Part shown: one piece after another, positions 1-10,843 of the stretch
Layout of the letters: every line of letters starts with the position of its first letter
Position numbering within the stretch: the stretch's first letter is position 1
From: Linnemannia elongata
Taxonomy: Eukaryota > Mortierellomycota > Mortierellomycetes > Mortierellales > Mortierellaceae
NCBI GenBank assembly: GCA_036320915.1
Contig: JAXBDG010000001.1
Location: forward strand, 2,604,001 to 2,668,000
Length of the DNA stretch: 64,000 nt
Reading direction: 5' to 3'
The notes under the pieces: model-generated
What the model was told of the DNA's origin: nothing
What the model saw: the letters and a program-made list of their open reading frames with translations, nothing else
Databases searched by the model: none
Translations under genes and position numbers: made by a program

Positions 1-1976
1 CGTAACCCAAACGGACTATACGATCCAATATTAATTCTCTGCAAATGCGGCCAACATTCAAACGGTTCCCTTCCTCTTCTTCCTCCTCGTTCTCCCCCTT
101 TCTGATCTGCCCCGGTCTCTATCTCCGTCTCTGTCTCTGCCTCTGTAACGAAACCATCAATCCTCTCAATCATCATCTTGACATCCAACAACAAACCCAC
201 CCTCCCCAACGCCTCTCTCAATCTGTTATCACAATACTCCCATCCCAACGTGTTACCCTCATGTCTCGGAAACTCGCCATCCAACTTCTTGAGCCTCTTG
301 CTGTCCTTGTTCGCATCTGCCAGTAGTAACCCCCTCCATTGGAAAATAATCTTGCGTCGCTCTTCCCGATTTTGCAATCCAATACTGCTAGAAAGGTTCC
401 GGGGTGAAATGATCCAGTCCATGTCATACAACTTGTCGACATTCTTCTGCAGCCCCGCTGTGATACGCAATCGTTCCAGATCCCGCAACCCAGCCAGAAG
501 ACAAAACCCGCCCGCGAGTTCGTACCGCTGAAAGGCAAACCTTTCCCAATAAGTCTGCACATGAATCTCGAGCTCTATCAGGGCCGGACACACCTTGACA
601 ATGTACCCAAAGACAACCCGAGAATGTTCCAGTCGGATCTTGACCCGACGCCCACCGGGGGTTTCGAAAGCAATGTGTAACGTCCTGAGTCCTCTGCAGG
701 CCCATACACCTGGGTCTGGGTACCGAGCAGCTTCGGCCGCCCGGGCGGTTGTGGATCGGTCTCCGACGCCAACACTTGGGATCCGGTGGTAGAGGTCTAG
801 GTAGGACATGTGATAGGTCGTCCCGGGGATGCGGAGGTGGAGTAATTGTGGGGAGGTGCACAGGAACAAATGTAGTTTCGAATCAGGTGTGTATAAGACC
901 GTGTCGCGGTTAACCATATTGAGCGTCGTAAGGGTGTTGGGGAGGTGCTGGATGTTTTGGAATAGTTGTGGTGTTAAATCACCTGTCGCAAACGTCCATT
1001 CTCGCGAATCCTGACATATCGATTTAAACAGGCCCTCGTCAACGAGTGCATCCCATGTCGCCCGATACCTCTCATAGACCGAAAAGTGAAATGTTTTGAG
1101 TTGTAGGCTCAGAGACTTGATGACCGCAATCAGAGCCCTACAGTCGTACCGCTGGTCAGGATCAATGACCGACATGCCCTTGATCGAGAGTTTGTAAAGG
1201 TGCAAGTCCATGAGATGAGGCGTGAACCCCAAGAACTCTTCCAGTTTGTCCTGTTTGAGGTAGGCGTTATGGAGGATGAGTTCCCGCAAAGTAAAAGGCT
1301 GTTGTTCCTCTGGAGCGGAGGGAAGCCAGTCGCCAAACATCTCGACGCAGGTCCTGGATCCGACATAGAGGTGCTGGAGGTGAGGACATCCTTGAAAAAT
1401 CTTGCAGGGGTAGACGTGATGGTCCGAGCTTTGGTCGATTCGGAGGCGGGTGACGTGGGACAGGTAAGGAATGAGCTCGTAGACCCGGGTGTTGGGGTAT
1501 GTCCCACTCAGACTGAAATCTAGGATCGGTGTTGGCTCATACAGCAGGTTCTGCCCGACCACTTTCGTGTCTTGATCCTGTTCCTGGTTCCACCGTTGCT
1601 GTAGATATTGTAGTCGCTGAGTATGAGTCTCCTTGAGCGCTTGAAAAAAGACCTTCCACTGCCGACTCTCAACCTGACACTGCTCCTGATTCACCGACCG
1701 AAAATGCAACTTGATCTTCCCCACATACGCAAGGATAGGAACGGCCTTGTCCATACACTCATTCTGGTAATGGTAATCCCAAACAAGTTCCCGTGGGGTA
1801 ATGTACTGTCGGTTAATCAGAAACCATTGTCGACAGACGTAGATGACAGAGTGGCGGAGGGCGCGAAGGGGAATGAAGGCATGAATCTTTTCGAGGAGTT
1901 CTGGAATTTCGAGGGGGGATGTTGGTGCGGGTTGGGGTTGGTGGGGTGATGTTGATGATGATGTTGGGGAGGTCAT
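1..1976 (-). CDS. F-box/LRR-type protein, C-terminus beyond window
   Basis: One open frame runs from an ATG at 1974-1976 to base 1 with no stop, so at least 658 residues are visible and the end lies outside. Residues about 20-65 form an F-box: SPLEIPELLEKI, then VCRQWFLINR and a conserved VWD. The rest is a leucine-rich, RNI-like region with spaced 'L..L.L' segments and phrases shared with the other F-box proteins here (GVWACRGLRTLHI, FGYIVKVCP, ELAGGFCLL). F-box proteins of this type are SCF ubiquitin-ligase adaptors, and the LRR part would choose the substrate. The start follows an S/T/P-rich leader like that of the paralogues. No substrate can be named. Confidence 0.85.
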   Translation of the reverse strand, partial: MTSPTSSSTSPHQPQPAPTSPLEIPELLEKIHAFIPLRALRHSVIYVCRQWFLINRQYITPRELVWDYHYQNECMDKAVPILAYVGKIKLHFRSVNQEQCQVESRQWKVFFQALKETHTQRLQYLQQRWNQEQDQDTKVVGQNLLYEPTPILDFSLSGTYPNTRVYELIPYLSHVTRLRIDQSSDHHVYPCKIFQGCPHLQHLYVGSRTCVEMFGDWLPSAPEEQQPFTLRELILHNAYLKQDKLEEFLGFTPHLMDLHLYKLSIKGMSVIDPDQRYDCRALIAVIKSLSLQLKTFHFSVYERYRATWDALVDEGLFKSICQDSREWTFATGDLTPQLFQNIQHLPNTLTTLNMVNRDTVLYTPDSKLHLFLCTSPQLLHLRIPGTTYHMSYLDLYHRIPSVGVGDRSTTARAAEAARYPDPGVWACRGLRTLHIAFETPGGRRVKIRLEHSRVVFGYIVKVCPALIELEIHVQTYWERFAFQRYELAGGFCLLAGLRDLERLRITAGLQKNVDKLYDMDWIISPRNLSSSIGLQNREERRKIIFQWRGLLLADANKDSKRLKKLDGEFPRHEGNTLGWEYCDNRLREALGRVGLLLDVKMMIERIDGFVTEAETETEIETGADQKGGERGGRRGREPFECWPHLQRINIGSYSPFGL

Positions 1977-4073
1977 CTCCAAGGTTAGTTTGTCCTCCTA
2001 TGGTCCTAGTCTTGATTGCGGGTGTTGCCTCGGTGACTGTTAGGGGGAGGTGATGATGAGGAAAGAAAGAAAGAAAGAAAGAAATAAGACAAACAGTTGT
2101 TGAGGCCTGGAACGCGATAAAAAGGGTTTTTAGACGGGAGATGAGACTGTAGTGGGAAAAGTCAATAGGAGAAAAAAGTAAAAGGGAGAAGGAAATTGTT
2201 TGGTTTCTATCATCGGCAAACAAATAGAACTCAAAAACAAGGTGCATGCGACCTCATTTGTCCAAAAGCAACCATAAAAGGCTGAGAGGTTCTCAAACTC
2301 AGCCTCTGCAGAACGTCCAAACGGATGGTCAGAACAAATCGCCAACCGTTGCATCTTGGACCAACACCGATACCCCTCCTCCTTTGCATCCATCTTTTTC
2401 GGTACCTGCCTCACATCCATCAACCACCAACAACACGAAGGTCAAGTGTAAGACCGTCAGAAAGACTCCCCGTCTGTGTTGGTCTACCTGACCGCTTCTC
2501 CACTTCAAGGCGCTCAGAACGAAGTTCAAGCTCCCAAACATCTGCAACCGGGTACCGATTCTCTCGCTTCTCTACCGTATGGCTTCAGGGTACTATCCAG
2601 TCGGGATCGCCCTCCCAATGGTCGCCGTACGAAGGAGGGATCCGATTCGCAAAGACTCTAGAAACCTGAGCTTGGAAAGTAGATAGAACTCAGATTGGAG
2701 ACGCAAATAGACAGGCTGTAGCAACCTCGGTGATTCTCACCCATCGATCTACACGTCACAAAGAAACTGACAGACCCTGGCAATGTACCGAAACACGATC
2801 CTGGCGCTGTTCTCTTGCGCCATAGTTCCTTGCCCGTCATCATTAAACGCAACATGGAGCTTCAAGAGTCCTTAATGGGCCTAGATGATAGGAGGGTTCC
2901 TTTTTTGCTTGGTCCATTGTCGCTGGCAGCACACGAGCAACATCTAGGGTGCCGATAGGAATCGCCATTTTGGGTTCCCTGAAAAGCTGTCGTTGGGGCG
3001 ACCTTACGATATACCTGTTCAGGTCCGAACCCTATGGGAGCCTCCTGTCCTCACAAAAGTCCAGCTACAGCATGGTCACCACGTTGGGTTGGTAGTTGAG
3101 AGCGTCCTTGGTGTTGATCCGGAGTTCGCCTCCTCTCCAAATCATCAATTCGTTCGATGGTCTTCGACTGGGGTCTCTTGTTTGAATTCAAGCGGCAGAA
3201 AATCGAGAAGAGCGGACAGGGAGAGCGAGAGACTTAATACACTTCGCCGGTCGCTGTCGATACCTATGACACTGTCTCGGTCCTACAAGACACACTGCCA
3301 ATCTCTTCAATCTCTCATGCCGTTCTGCCAACCGCTCCCTCTCTCGAACGCTATAAACGAAAGTGACGCGCTGCGCGCGTCGCGTTGCAAGAGTAAATCC
3401 CGATCCTTAGGAAAGTAGAGAAGCAAGGAGCGTCAGAAAGCAAAGAAAAGTGAAGAGAAAAGTAGGAGAAGGCCTAGTATTTCGTAAATAAAATGTCGAT
3501 TGTTACTAGAGGCATGGGCTCATCTGGACAGGTAGAAGTAATAAAAATGCGGGTGGCCGTTACGGGTTTTGGAGCAAATTATCCGCAACTGCAGGCTGTT
3601 GTTGAGCAAGAAAGGGGATGAGTGATCGATGCGCAGAAAGGAGAAAGGGATGTGAGTACATCGAGTAGAAAGGGGAGCAACGAGAACAAGGGTTCCGATC
3701 TAATCTCTTTCCTTCTCTTCTCCCGGTAAGGACCAAAGGAGACAGAAAGCAGAAAGAGAGCTTTTGGAGGGGAGTGCCGATGACAACATTAACATTCGGA
3801 AGATAAAGTACGTACAACCAAGGAAATGGCCGTGAGAAAAGGCCGTCCGATGGCTGCGCTCTGCAAATTAAAATTTTGTTGTTGTTCGTCTGCACAGTGC
3901 ACAACCCCTTTCAACTTTGATCCATGCCCTGAGTCCGCAAACAAGGGTAATTTACAATCCGGCTCGTCGATCGCGTCTAAGGAAAACGTATATAAGGACG
4001 TCTGAAATGGTCTTCAATAAACAAAAAACAACAACAGCACCTTCCACTTACAACATCAACAGAAACAACAACA
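1977..4073. other. intergenic region, no convincing gene
   Basis: There is a GAAA microsatellite near 2065-2085, then about 2 kb with only short open frames. The longest (2993-3418, plus strand, 141 codons) has no recognisable motif and an arginine/serine-rich composition typical of chance frames. The last 100 bases form the promoter of the next gene. Confidence 0.5.
3989..3996 (+). promoter_or_regulatory. TATA box of the 4074 gene
   Basis: TATATAAG lies 78 bases before the ATG at 4074. An A/C-rich leader ending in a run of CAACAA follows. The position fits a core promoter. Confidence 0.5.
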
Positions 4074-4616
4074 ATGGCTACAATTCACTCTACCACCACA
4101 ACATCCTTCCGCTCCTCCTCGTCGTCTTCTTCCTCATCCGCTTCCACCACACCTATCCCATACCGCTCGTCACGCTGGCCAGCTCGCTTCCTCATCTGGA
4201 CTGGTATCGTTCACAACCTAGTTGGCGCCCTGATGCCCAGGATTGGTGGCAATCTCATGGACGCCATCAACCATGGCTACGTCAACCAGTTTGACAATAA
4301 CTTTCCCCGCTGCAACGCCTTTTGGTTCATGATCGTCGGTTTCAATCTCATCCTTCTGGGCCGTGCCGTCGATTGGTATCTCTTCCCTGAGGAGCTGGAG
4401 CAGGCGCCGCCCCGTGCTACCTTAACTGATGGCAAGGTGAAGGAAGAGTCTCAAAAGGGGCAGAAGAAGAGGAACCTGGTTCACTCGGAGAGGGTGGTGC
4501 CTAAGGAGTTTGGATACTGGTGCTTGGGTCTGAGTGCTGCTGGTATTGCTGCGTTGCCTAGGAGTGGATTCTACTTGCTTCTCCTCCAGGGTGCCGCCAT
4601 CCTCCTTGCCAAGTAA
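4074..4616 (+). CDS. small multi-pass membrane protein, DUF6463-like
   Basis: Single exon, 180 residues. A Ser/Thr-rich head (residues 1-35) precedes RWPARFLIWTGIVHNLVG, which looks like the first membrane helix. A second helix is at about 80-100 (NAFWFMIVGFNLILLGRAVDW). A charged loop rich in Lys/Glu spans about 108-145, and two hydrophobic segments close the chain (GYWCLGLSAAGIAALP and FYLLLLQGAAILLAK). This layout matches the DUF6463 family of short membrane proteins as I remember it. The function of that family is unknown. The start is supported by the TATA box 78 bases upstream and the CAACA-type context. Confidence 0.7.
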   Translation: MATIHSTTTTSFRSSSSSSSSSASTTPIPYRSSRWPARFLIWTGIVHNLVGALMPRIGGNLMDAINHGYVNQFDNNFPRCNAFWFMIVGFNLILLGRAVDWYLFPEELEQAPPRATLTDGKVKEESQKGQKKRNLVHSERVVPKEFGYWCLGLSAAGIAALPRSGFYLLLLQGAAILLAK

Positions 4617-5016
4617 ACATAGAGTAGCGAGCGAGTTCTTTTCTTTATCAAAATCAAGCTTCACCTTCAAAACCATTTCATTCTTTAGTTCCCTATTAAA
4701 TAACGTATTATATATGCTTTGTCCTGGATGTGCTGTTGCAAGGTAGATGGAAAGAACCTTAACAACAATTGACATTTGCTATCCTCCTTTGAGTGGCTTT
4801 GCAACGCGTGTTCCTTTTTTCATTTCTATGTGTTCATTTTCACCAAGCGGACAGAGTTTCTTTTTTGTCTTTCGTCTTTTCGCTTTCTTCACTCTCTTCT
4901 CTCTCTTCACCCTCCCCACTCTCCGCTCTCCTCGCTCTCTCTTTCCCTCTCTCATACGAACGAGGGTCCTTTCCTAGAACCCTGTTCCCTCCTCAATTCA
5001 CATCACAACACACAGG
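4617..5016. other. 3' UTR and CT-rich promoter
   Basis: The AT-rich end of the previous transcript is followed by a pyrimidine-rich stretch (about 4850-4970, repeated CTCTCT and CTTC). Such stretches precede most starts in this window and probably mark the core promoter/leader of the 5017 gene. Confidence 0.4.
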
Positions 5017-7238
5017 ATGTCATCCACAAAACCAGTCCGCCAATCAGCTCGCCAATCAGCAATCCGGCAACAGGAGCTCGAAGCCGAACAAGAGGCCATG
5101 CGTCAAAAGGCCATTCGAGACGAAGCTAGAAAGGAAAAAGCCAGACAAGAAGCCGCCCTCCGAGAAGAAATCGCTCTTCAAGAGAAACTCCTTCAGGAAC
5201 AAAGGAAGCGCGAAGCAGAAGAGAGTCGATCTTCTTCTAGGAGTTTAAGTCCTGCATTGTCTGGATCGTCGCTTAGTAGTGATGATGACGATGATTCGAT
5301 TAAGCAGGAGGACGACGAGGACGAGGATGACGACGAGGACGAAAACCAGACAAACGGAGACTCGGCGGCTAATGAGGCTTCTACGGACGACTCGAACCTT
5401 CGGTCCAACTCGACAGTAGCGCTTATCTATGGCTTCTTGACAAAGTTCCGGTCGTTACTTCGTCTGACATGTCCGCTTCGCGAGGTCACTATAGAGGTAA
5501 GTCTCGCTTTTTCAACCATGCCATGGATCGATCGACACCAATTGCCACCAAAATAAACAAACTATCGTCATATCACTAACACGGGACCTCTTTATTCCAA
5601 ACAACTCCCTTTTTCAGGAAATTGAATCAGGATTGACGGCGACAGAAAGCAACAGCTGTATCGAGGAAATCCACTCCAACTTGCTGTCAAATATGCTGAA
5701 CCGCAAGAAGGCTGTCGAGTGCGTCAAATTATTCTTCGGTTTTTACTGATTACGTCGATTTCTACGTATCATTGCCTCACACTAACGCAACAACCTTTGT
5801 TACATTGTTTGATCCCTGACTTAGTGCGACAACATGGCAAAAAGTACTTTCTGAGACACTGGACGCAAAGTTGAGGACTGGTGAACTGGAATACGATCAG
5901 AACCCCTTGCGGTACTATGGCGACTACTACACTGTCCCTACCCCAGATAGAACTCAGATTCTCAAGGCACTGATCGATTGGGTTCTTCAGGAGGGCCTGG
6001 TCGTTCGACAAGGAATTGAGCAGGACAACGAGATCTCTCGTGTGGAACCCTATGGCTTCGACCAAGCAAGACGCATTTACTGGCACTTTGGACGTACGTT
6101 GAACTGTTGTTACTGGACTGTGCGACTATGAACGCATTAATGTCGAACTCTTCCATTGTTAACTAGATTACCCTCATTTGTCCTGGTTTCCACAATAGAA
6201 GGAACACTGATGATGTACAGGGAAACCAAGGGCGCCAAGAAGAGGAAACCAGTGTGGGAGACTGTCGCCACCAATTTGGAGGAACTCAAACAGCTCGCCA
6301 ACAGCTTTGAAAAGACAGTATCAAAGGCCGAGAAGGCGTTGCGCGAAAAGTTGCGTGTCGAGATCATCGAACCTGAGGAGGAGAGAATTGTCAATGAGAA
6401 GCTGGTATGTGACTTTTCTGTTCTTTATTCTACACTGTAGTATCAATTATCACGACAAGTGCTAATTGTTATTTTCATTTACTTTACTTTTCTCGGGGTG
6501 CAATAGAAACAAGAGAGACAGGAGAAGAAGTTGCAGAGGATCGCGGAATTGCATCAACTGGCAGCTACCAGGACGACTAGGACTCGTTCCTCCAACCGTC
6601 TGAATGCGCCAAAGTATACATTTGATGATGACGAGGATGACTTCGAAGAAGACGAGTACGAAATCTACCGAAGGCCGTCGAGTCGAAGACGGATCCACCA
6701 AGACGCTGGAGACATCAAACAGGAAGAACATTCTCAAGACCCTCACCAGCAGAGCCAAGGATACAGCATTGACCAATCAAATGGTCAACTTTACACACAG
6801 GATTCAATCGGAGGCGTTGACATGAGCCGTCGGTCTAGTTTGGGTCACGAATCTGACTCATCGATCCGGGCAGCGCTGCAGAGGACTCGTATGGCTGACG
6901 GAGGAGCGGATTCGGCGTCTGGCAGTGTTCACCGTGAGGACCAGGATGAAGACTACAAATTCGAGGAAGATCACGATGACGACGAAGCGACTTCAGTTAC
7001 CTCAACACCTGCAATGCCAGAGCAAGAGTCTGTACCTGCGCCTGTTGTAGTTGCGCCTGTTGTAGTTGCAGCTGTTGCTACCCCAATGGATGTGGCACCT
7101 GTTGCGCCTCCCAAGGATGTTACCCCCGTTGCTCCTGTTGCCCCCATCACTCCTGTTGCCCCTGTCGCTGCGATTGCACCGGTTGCACCCAATGCTCCTC
7201 TCGTGAGCAACGTCGACCAAGACGTCGACATGAACTGA
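5017..7238 (+). CDS. DDT/WHIM-type chromatin-remodelling accessory protein
   Basis: Five exons: 5017-5496, 5618-5718, 5825-6093, 6199-6404, 6507-7238 (595 residues; all junctions GT..AG and in phase). A charged coiled coil rich in Glu/Lys/Gln covers residues 15-75 and is followed by an acidic Ser/Asp/Glu tract. Residues about 140-260 look like a DDT-like helical region (VALIYGFLTKFRSLLRLT). Next comes a WHIM-like stretch: NPLRYYGDYYTVPT, then VEPYGFDQARRIYWHFGQG and LMMYRETKG. It recalls the 'D..G..YW.F' signature of CECR2/RSF1-type partners of ISWI remodellers. A KRKP patch and a second coiled coil follow, then a disordered acidic tail with repeated VAPVAP units. It is probably nuclear. Assignment to a named subunit is not possible. 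Confidence 0.75.
7030..7215 (+). repeat. VAP-rich coding repeat
   Basis: Degenerate GTTGCCCCT/GTTGCGCCT units encode repeated Val-Ala-Pro triplets at the C-terminus of the DDT-type protein. It is low complexity and probably a disordered tail. Confidence 0.6.
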
Positions 7239-7588
7239 TTCCATTCAGCAAATTTAGATATGATACACCTACTGCTTTTTTTTTTCTATGTTCCTGTACA
7301 ACAATAACCTTCATTTCTCTTCGTTATCTTTGCAGATAATAAAAAAAAAACGAATGCTTCGTCTCGCGCGCGTTATTTGACACTTTTCTAGCAATTGGAT
7401 CAGCGTGGCTTGTTTAATTGTCAACACCGGGACTGCTTTTTAAAGAGTACTCCGAAGGGGGTTGGTGTTCCTGGCTAAGAGCAACCTTTACGTCTGTGAA
7501 CTCGTTGGTTAACTTGTCCCCCCTCACGAAACGCCCAGCACCCATTTCCTCCTTTTGCTTCTCTACACACATCAATATATACAACACC

Positions 7589-8597
7589 ATGTCAAGGATC
7601 GCCACCGTCGTCAATGACCTCCGCAACGGTCTGGGAGCCATCAAGTTGCGCTCGGATGTCAAGAAGGTCACCTTGGTCTTTTCTGGAAAGTCCGACAACT
7701 CTGGCGCCAGGTACTACTTCTACTACTACCCCCACACAACTTTTGGAGGTGGCAACATCGGGACCCGACCGCGAAAGGAGGCAGACGAGAACCGGATGTT
7801 AATGAAGGGAGGGGGAGGAGTAGGAAGAATGGAGAATGAGGAAAGAATTAGGAAGGAGGTTGCATGGCATGGACAGGAGGGAGGAAGTAGCTCGGGTGAT
7901 GAAACAAACCATTAGGAATCAGGCAAACCCACACCGAATCAGGAGAACAAGACAGCAAGAGTCAGGAAGATCAGTTTTTGACCAACCTACCTACCTGCCC
8001 GCCTATCTTTCACCCAACATTGACAACACAACTGCCTGCATACAACATATCACACACCACTATGTGCTCTTTCAGGGAAAAAAAAAAGCAGCAAAGGAGC
8101 GATAGATCAAGAACACAGTACGAACTCCCAGACTATGTACCAGCACATTGACCAACAACTCTACCACTCTTCCTTGCGATCTCCGTTCTCCATTGTTGAA
8201 TATAGATACTTTGTGCGCGAGAACATGCCTCGCCTTCAATACAACAACCCCGCCATTAAGTTCGACGTCCAGAAGGTCAAGGAAGCCGGCGTCACCCCCG
8301 AGTTGACCATCGAGTTCGGTACGTTCTTCTTCTTTCACGCTTTCCCCTCGATCTGTTCTTTTAACAATGTGTAATCGGCAGCTGGGAAGGATTGGAGGAG
8401 AACCTCTAGTAGACGTTACCTTCTATTCCACTGACAGATCCTTGTCTCTTTCTTATTCTTGTGTGTTATGGATTTGTTTGATATGGGTGATAGCCAACAA
8501 TGATATCAAGAAGATCTCGTGCTCCAGGATACAATCCGCCGAGATTTGCAAACAGTTCTTGGTCGCCACCACCGAGGGCTCTGCTGCATCCGCATAA
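7589..8597 (+). CDS. mitochondrial ribosomal protein, L51/S25/CI-B8 domain
   Basis: Exons 7589-7710, 8206-8318 and 8494-8597 join in phase to 112 residues. Residues 20-100 carry the thioredoxin-like L51/S25/CI-B8 fold seen in mitochondrial ribosomal proteins and NDUFA2. Visible marks are KKVTLVFSGK, then GARYFVRENMPRLQYNNPAI, which matches the 'GAR.F....P...Y.NP' signature of mS25 and fungal Mrp49 (mL61). It should be imported into mitochondria and sit in the mitoribosome. Which of the two it is cannot be settled by eye; Mrp49/mL61 is my first guess. The 495-base first intron is several times longer than other introns here. Confidence 0.75.
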
Positions 8598-8884
8598 AAA
8601 TCAAGGGAAACAGGAAATCACGAACATCAGAATTTTAGCAGGGTATTTGGAGGAGTTCACAGCATAACATCACACATAACACGGAAAGTGAGTTTTTCGA
8701 TATAGACTTTGGATAATAAACCAGGCATAAGCAAAACAAGATTTCGAGCAAGGATTATATGTCTTTTGCGCAATGGTTTATTAAGATTGTCGGTTTTTAT
8801 GCGTGTATTTGTGTGTGCCTTTTATATCGTTCCCAGCTGTACAGTTGTCAAAGAAGGTTTACAAACAGCAAATCACAGCGTCTT
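8598..8884. other. convergent 3' ends
   Basis: The 3' UTRs of two convergent genes meet here. AATAAA lies near 8714 on plus for the ribosomal protein gene. TTTATT near 8776-8781 gives AATAAA on minus for the Get2-like gene. Confidence 0.45.
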
Positions 8885-10396
8885 TTAAGAAAACATATGG
8901 GTAAACATGATGGTGACGCCGATAATAAAGACAATGACTGAGAGATCGTTGACCATTGACGACCAGATGAGGCGGTAGCGCATAAAGATCCGGATCATGT
9001 CCGAGAAGGGTGGAGGGAGAAATCCTGCAATGGTGCCCAAGGTGCTGCTGGGCGACGCAGTCACGCCGTGTAATACCATCCGGGTCGATTGCAGGATCAA
9101 CTCCATCGTCACAAAGTACCAGAATACAGGCTAGTTGAGGCAATGGGCATAGGAAAGGGAAAAGACAAAGGGAGAGGGAAAAAGGAAAAAATATGAGTGA
9201 GTAGCTGTGACAAAACAAAATGTAACAATGGCATCAAAGAAGCATTCCCAAAAAGACATCAAACATAATAAGAACAAAAAAAAGGGATAATTACCATGGG
9301 TGCGACTTGGTAGACACCATAAGGCATGGGCTTGTCAGTTGCAAGGGCATCAAAGCGTCCAAGATCACCCTGACGTCTGTACTCTGCACAGACAACGCCA
9401 ACACCAAACAAGACCGAGAGCACAAAGTGCAACAGCTTCCACCAGCGAGCCGTCAGATCGACCTGGGGCGTGATCACCGTGAATCCTGGGGGTGCGCCTC
9501 CAGCTCCAAATCCAGCCTGCTGTTGCCTTGCTGCGACGTTGTTGCTTCCAGCCTCTTCCTGCATCATCATCCGGGTCAGAGCCTGCTGTTGCTGTGGCGA
9601 GGAGAAGAAGGGATCGTTCATCATGAACGGATTAGGCTGTCCACCGGCGCCCATTGTGGCAAAGGGCGAGGATGTGGATGCGTTGGCGGTATGAGTTGGA
9701 GGAGCGCCTAATGAATCATCGGGATCTGCGTCGTTGGCGTCCTCGACTGTGGGTGTTGCCTTTGCTGTCGCTGCTGTTTGTGCTCCTGATCCTGTTGTTG
9801 ATGATGCCGTTGGTGCTGGTGCAGTTGTGGATGACACGGAGGGTTGGCGGCTTATCCGTGGCGACGTTGGCGCCGACAAGTTCTTTGCTACTTTTTTTGT
9901 ACACAGTAGAAAAAAGTGGTGTGAGTTGATGTTTGCCTGTTTTCCCGTCATGCATGTGAATATCACCCACCCAGGTGCGTCTTCTTTTCTGTTCTTTTCA
10001 AAAAATTGGGGTGCGGTTACGTCCGTATGTCTTGCACCATTTATGCCTTCGGGTACGCTCTTTCTGTGTAAGTGGACTTTTCCCCCTTCTTCCCACTTCC
10101 TTCAGCTCCTTCACTTTCTTCTTACCTGGCTCACTGCTCTCATCCGTGTCTCCCGCGCTGATGATGGTAGGCACTGTTCCTGCTTCAACGGCAGCCTTCA
10201 TCGCCTTCAATCGTTCCTCCTCCTGTTCCTTCTTCAAGAGCTGCTCACGGGCCTGGATGACGGCGGGGGAAGGGGCGACCTGAGCGTTGGTGCCTGTTGT
10301 GCCGGTGATCTTGCTAAGGCGGGATTCTCCCGATTCGAGAATCTTTTTCTGACGGGCTTCTCTTCTCTTCCTGAGGATTTCTGCCTGGTCTGCCAT
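8885..10396 (-). CDS. GET2: Get2-like receptor for tail-anchored protein insertion
   Basis: Three exons on minus: 10396-10126, 9890-9295 and 9130-8885, 370 residues. The N-terminus has a basic cluster, ILRKRREARQKKILESG then SRLSKITG. This is the known Get2 signature that captures the Get3 ATPase at the ER. A long disordered Ala/Thr/Pro/Gln linker follows (residues about 75-240). Three membrane helices close the chain: about WWKLLHFVLSVLFGVGVV, a middle helix around PVFWYFVTMELIL, and SVIVFIIGVTIMFTHMFS. Known role: the Get1/Get2 complex inserts tail-anchored proteins into the ER. The second acceptor is a tandem NAGNAG (exon start 9890 or 9887). The overall length suits the family. Confidence 0.8.
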
Positions 10397-10805
10397 CCTT
10401 GTGGTTGTTGTATGTAGAAGGGGAAGAGGGTGAGAGAGTACGAGAGTAAGAGTAAGAGAAGAAAGGGTTGTTGGAAAAAGAAGAAATGAGAAGTGAAAAG
10501 GGCGAAAGGTGGAGAGGTGTACTGAAGAAGAAGGATAAAAGAGATAAGAGATGTGCAGAAGGTAAAGTGTGCTGCTAAACCAGCCAAAGGGAGGGAAGCG
10601 AGATCTCTTTCTTCTGACAAGTTCTATTGGAGTGGGACAGCCCAAAGTAGGTTCGAAAACGGAACTTCTTAAGGGTTTTAGCCCACTCACTACTGATCGC
10701 AGTAATTGGGCCAATGGGATCTCAACGCGCGCGCGCCTTTTTCAATTGCCGCGTTCCTTTCATTTGCCGTGGAAGACGCGTGAAAGAGATCCAGAATTTC
10801 ACTAT

Positions 10806-10810
10806 TTCAA

Positions 10811-10842
<32 letters not shown>

Positions 10843-10843
10843 A
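10806..10843 (+). repeat. poly-A tract next to F-box stop codon
   Basis: About 36 As, broken by one G, lie directly beyond the stop of the minus-strand F-box gene. On that gene's strand this reads as poly-T, so it is not a retrocopy tail of that gene. Confidence 0.7.

Noticed and set aside
2993..3418. 141-codon plus frame
   Set aside because: No motif, no promoter, biased Ser/Arg/Leu composition as in chance frames.
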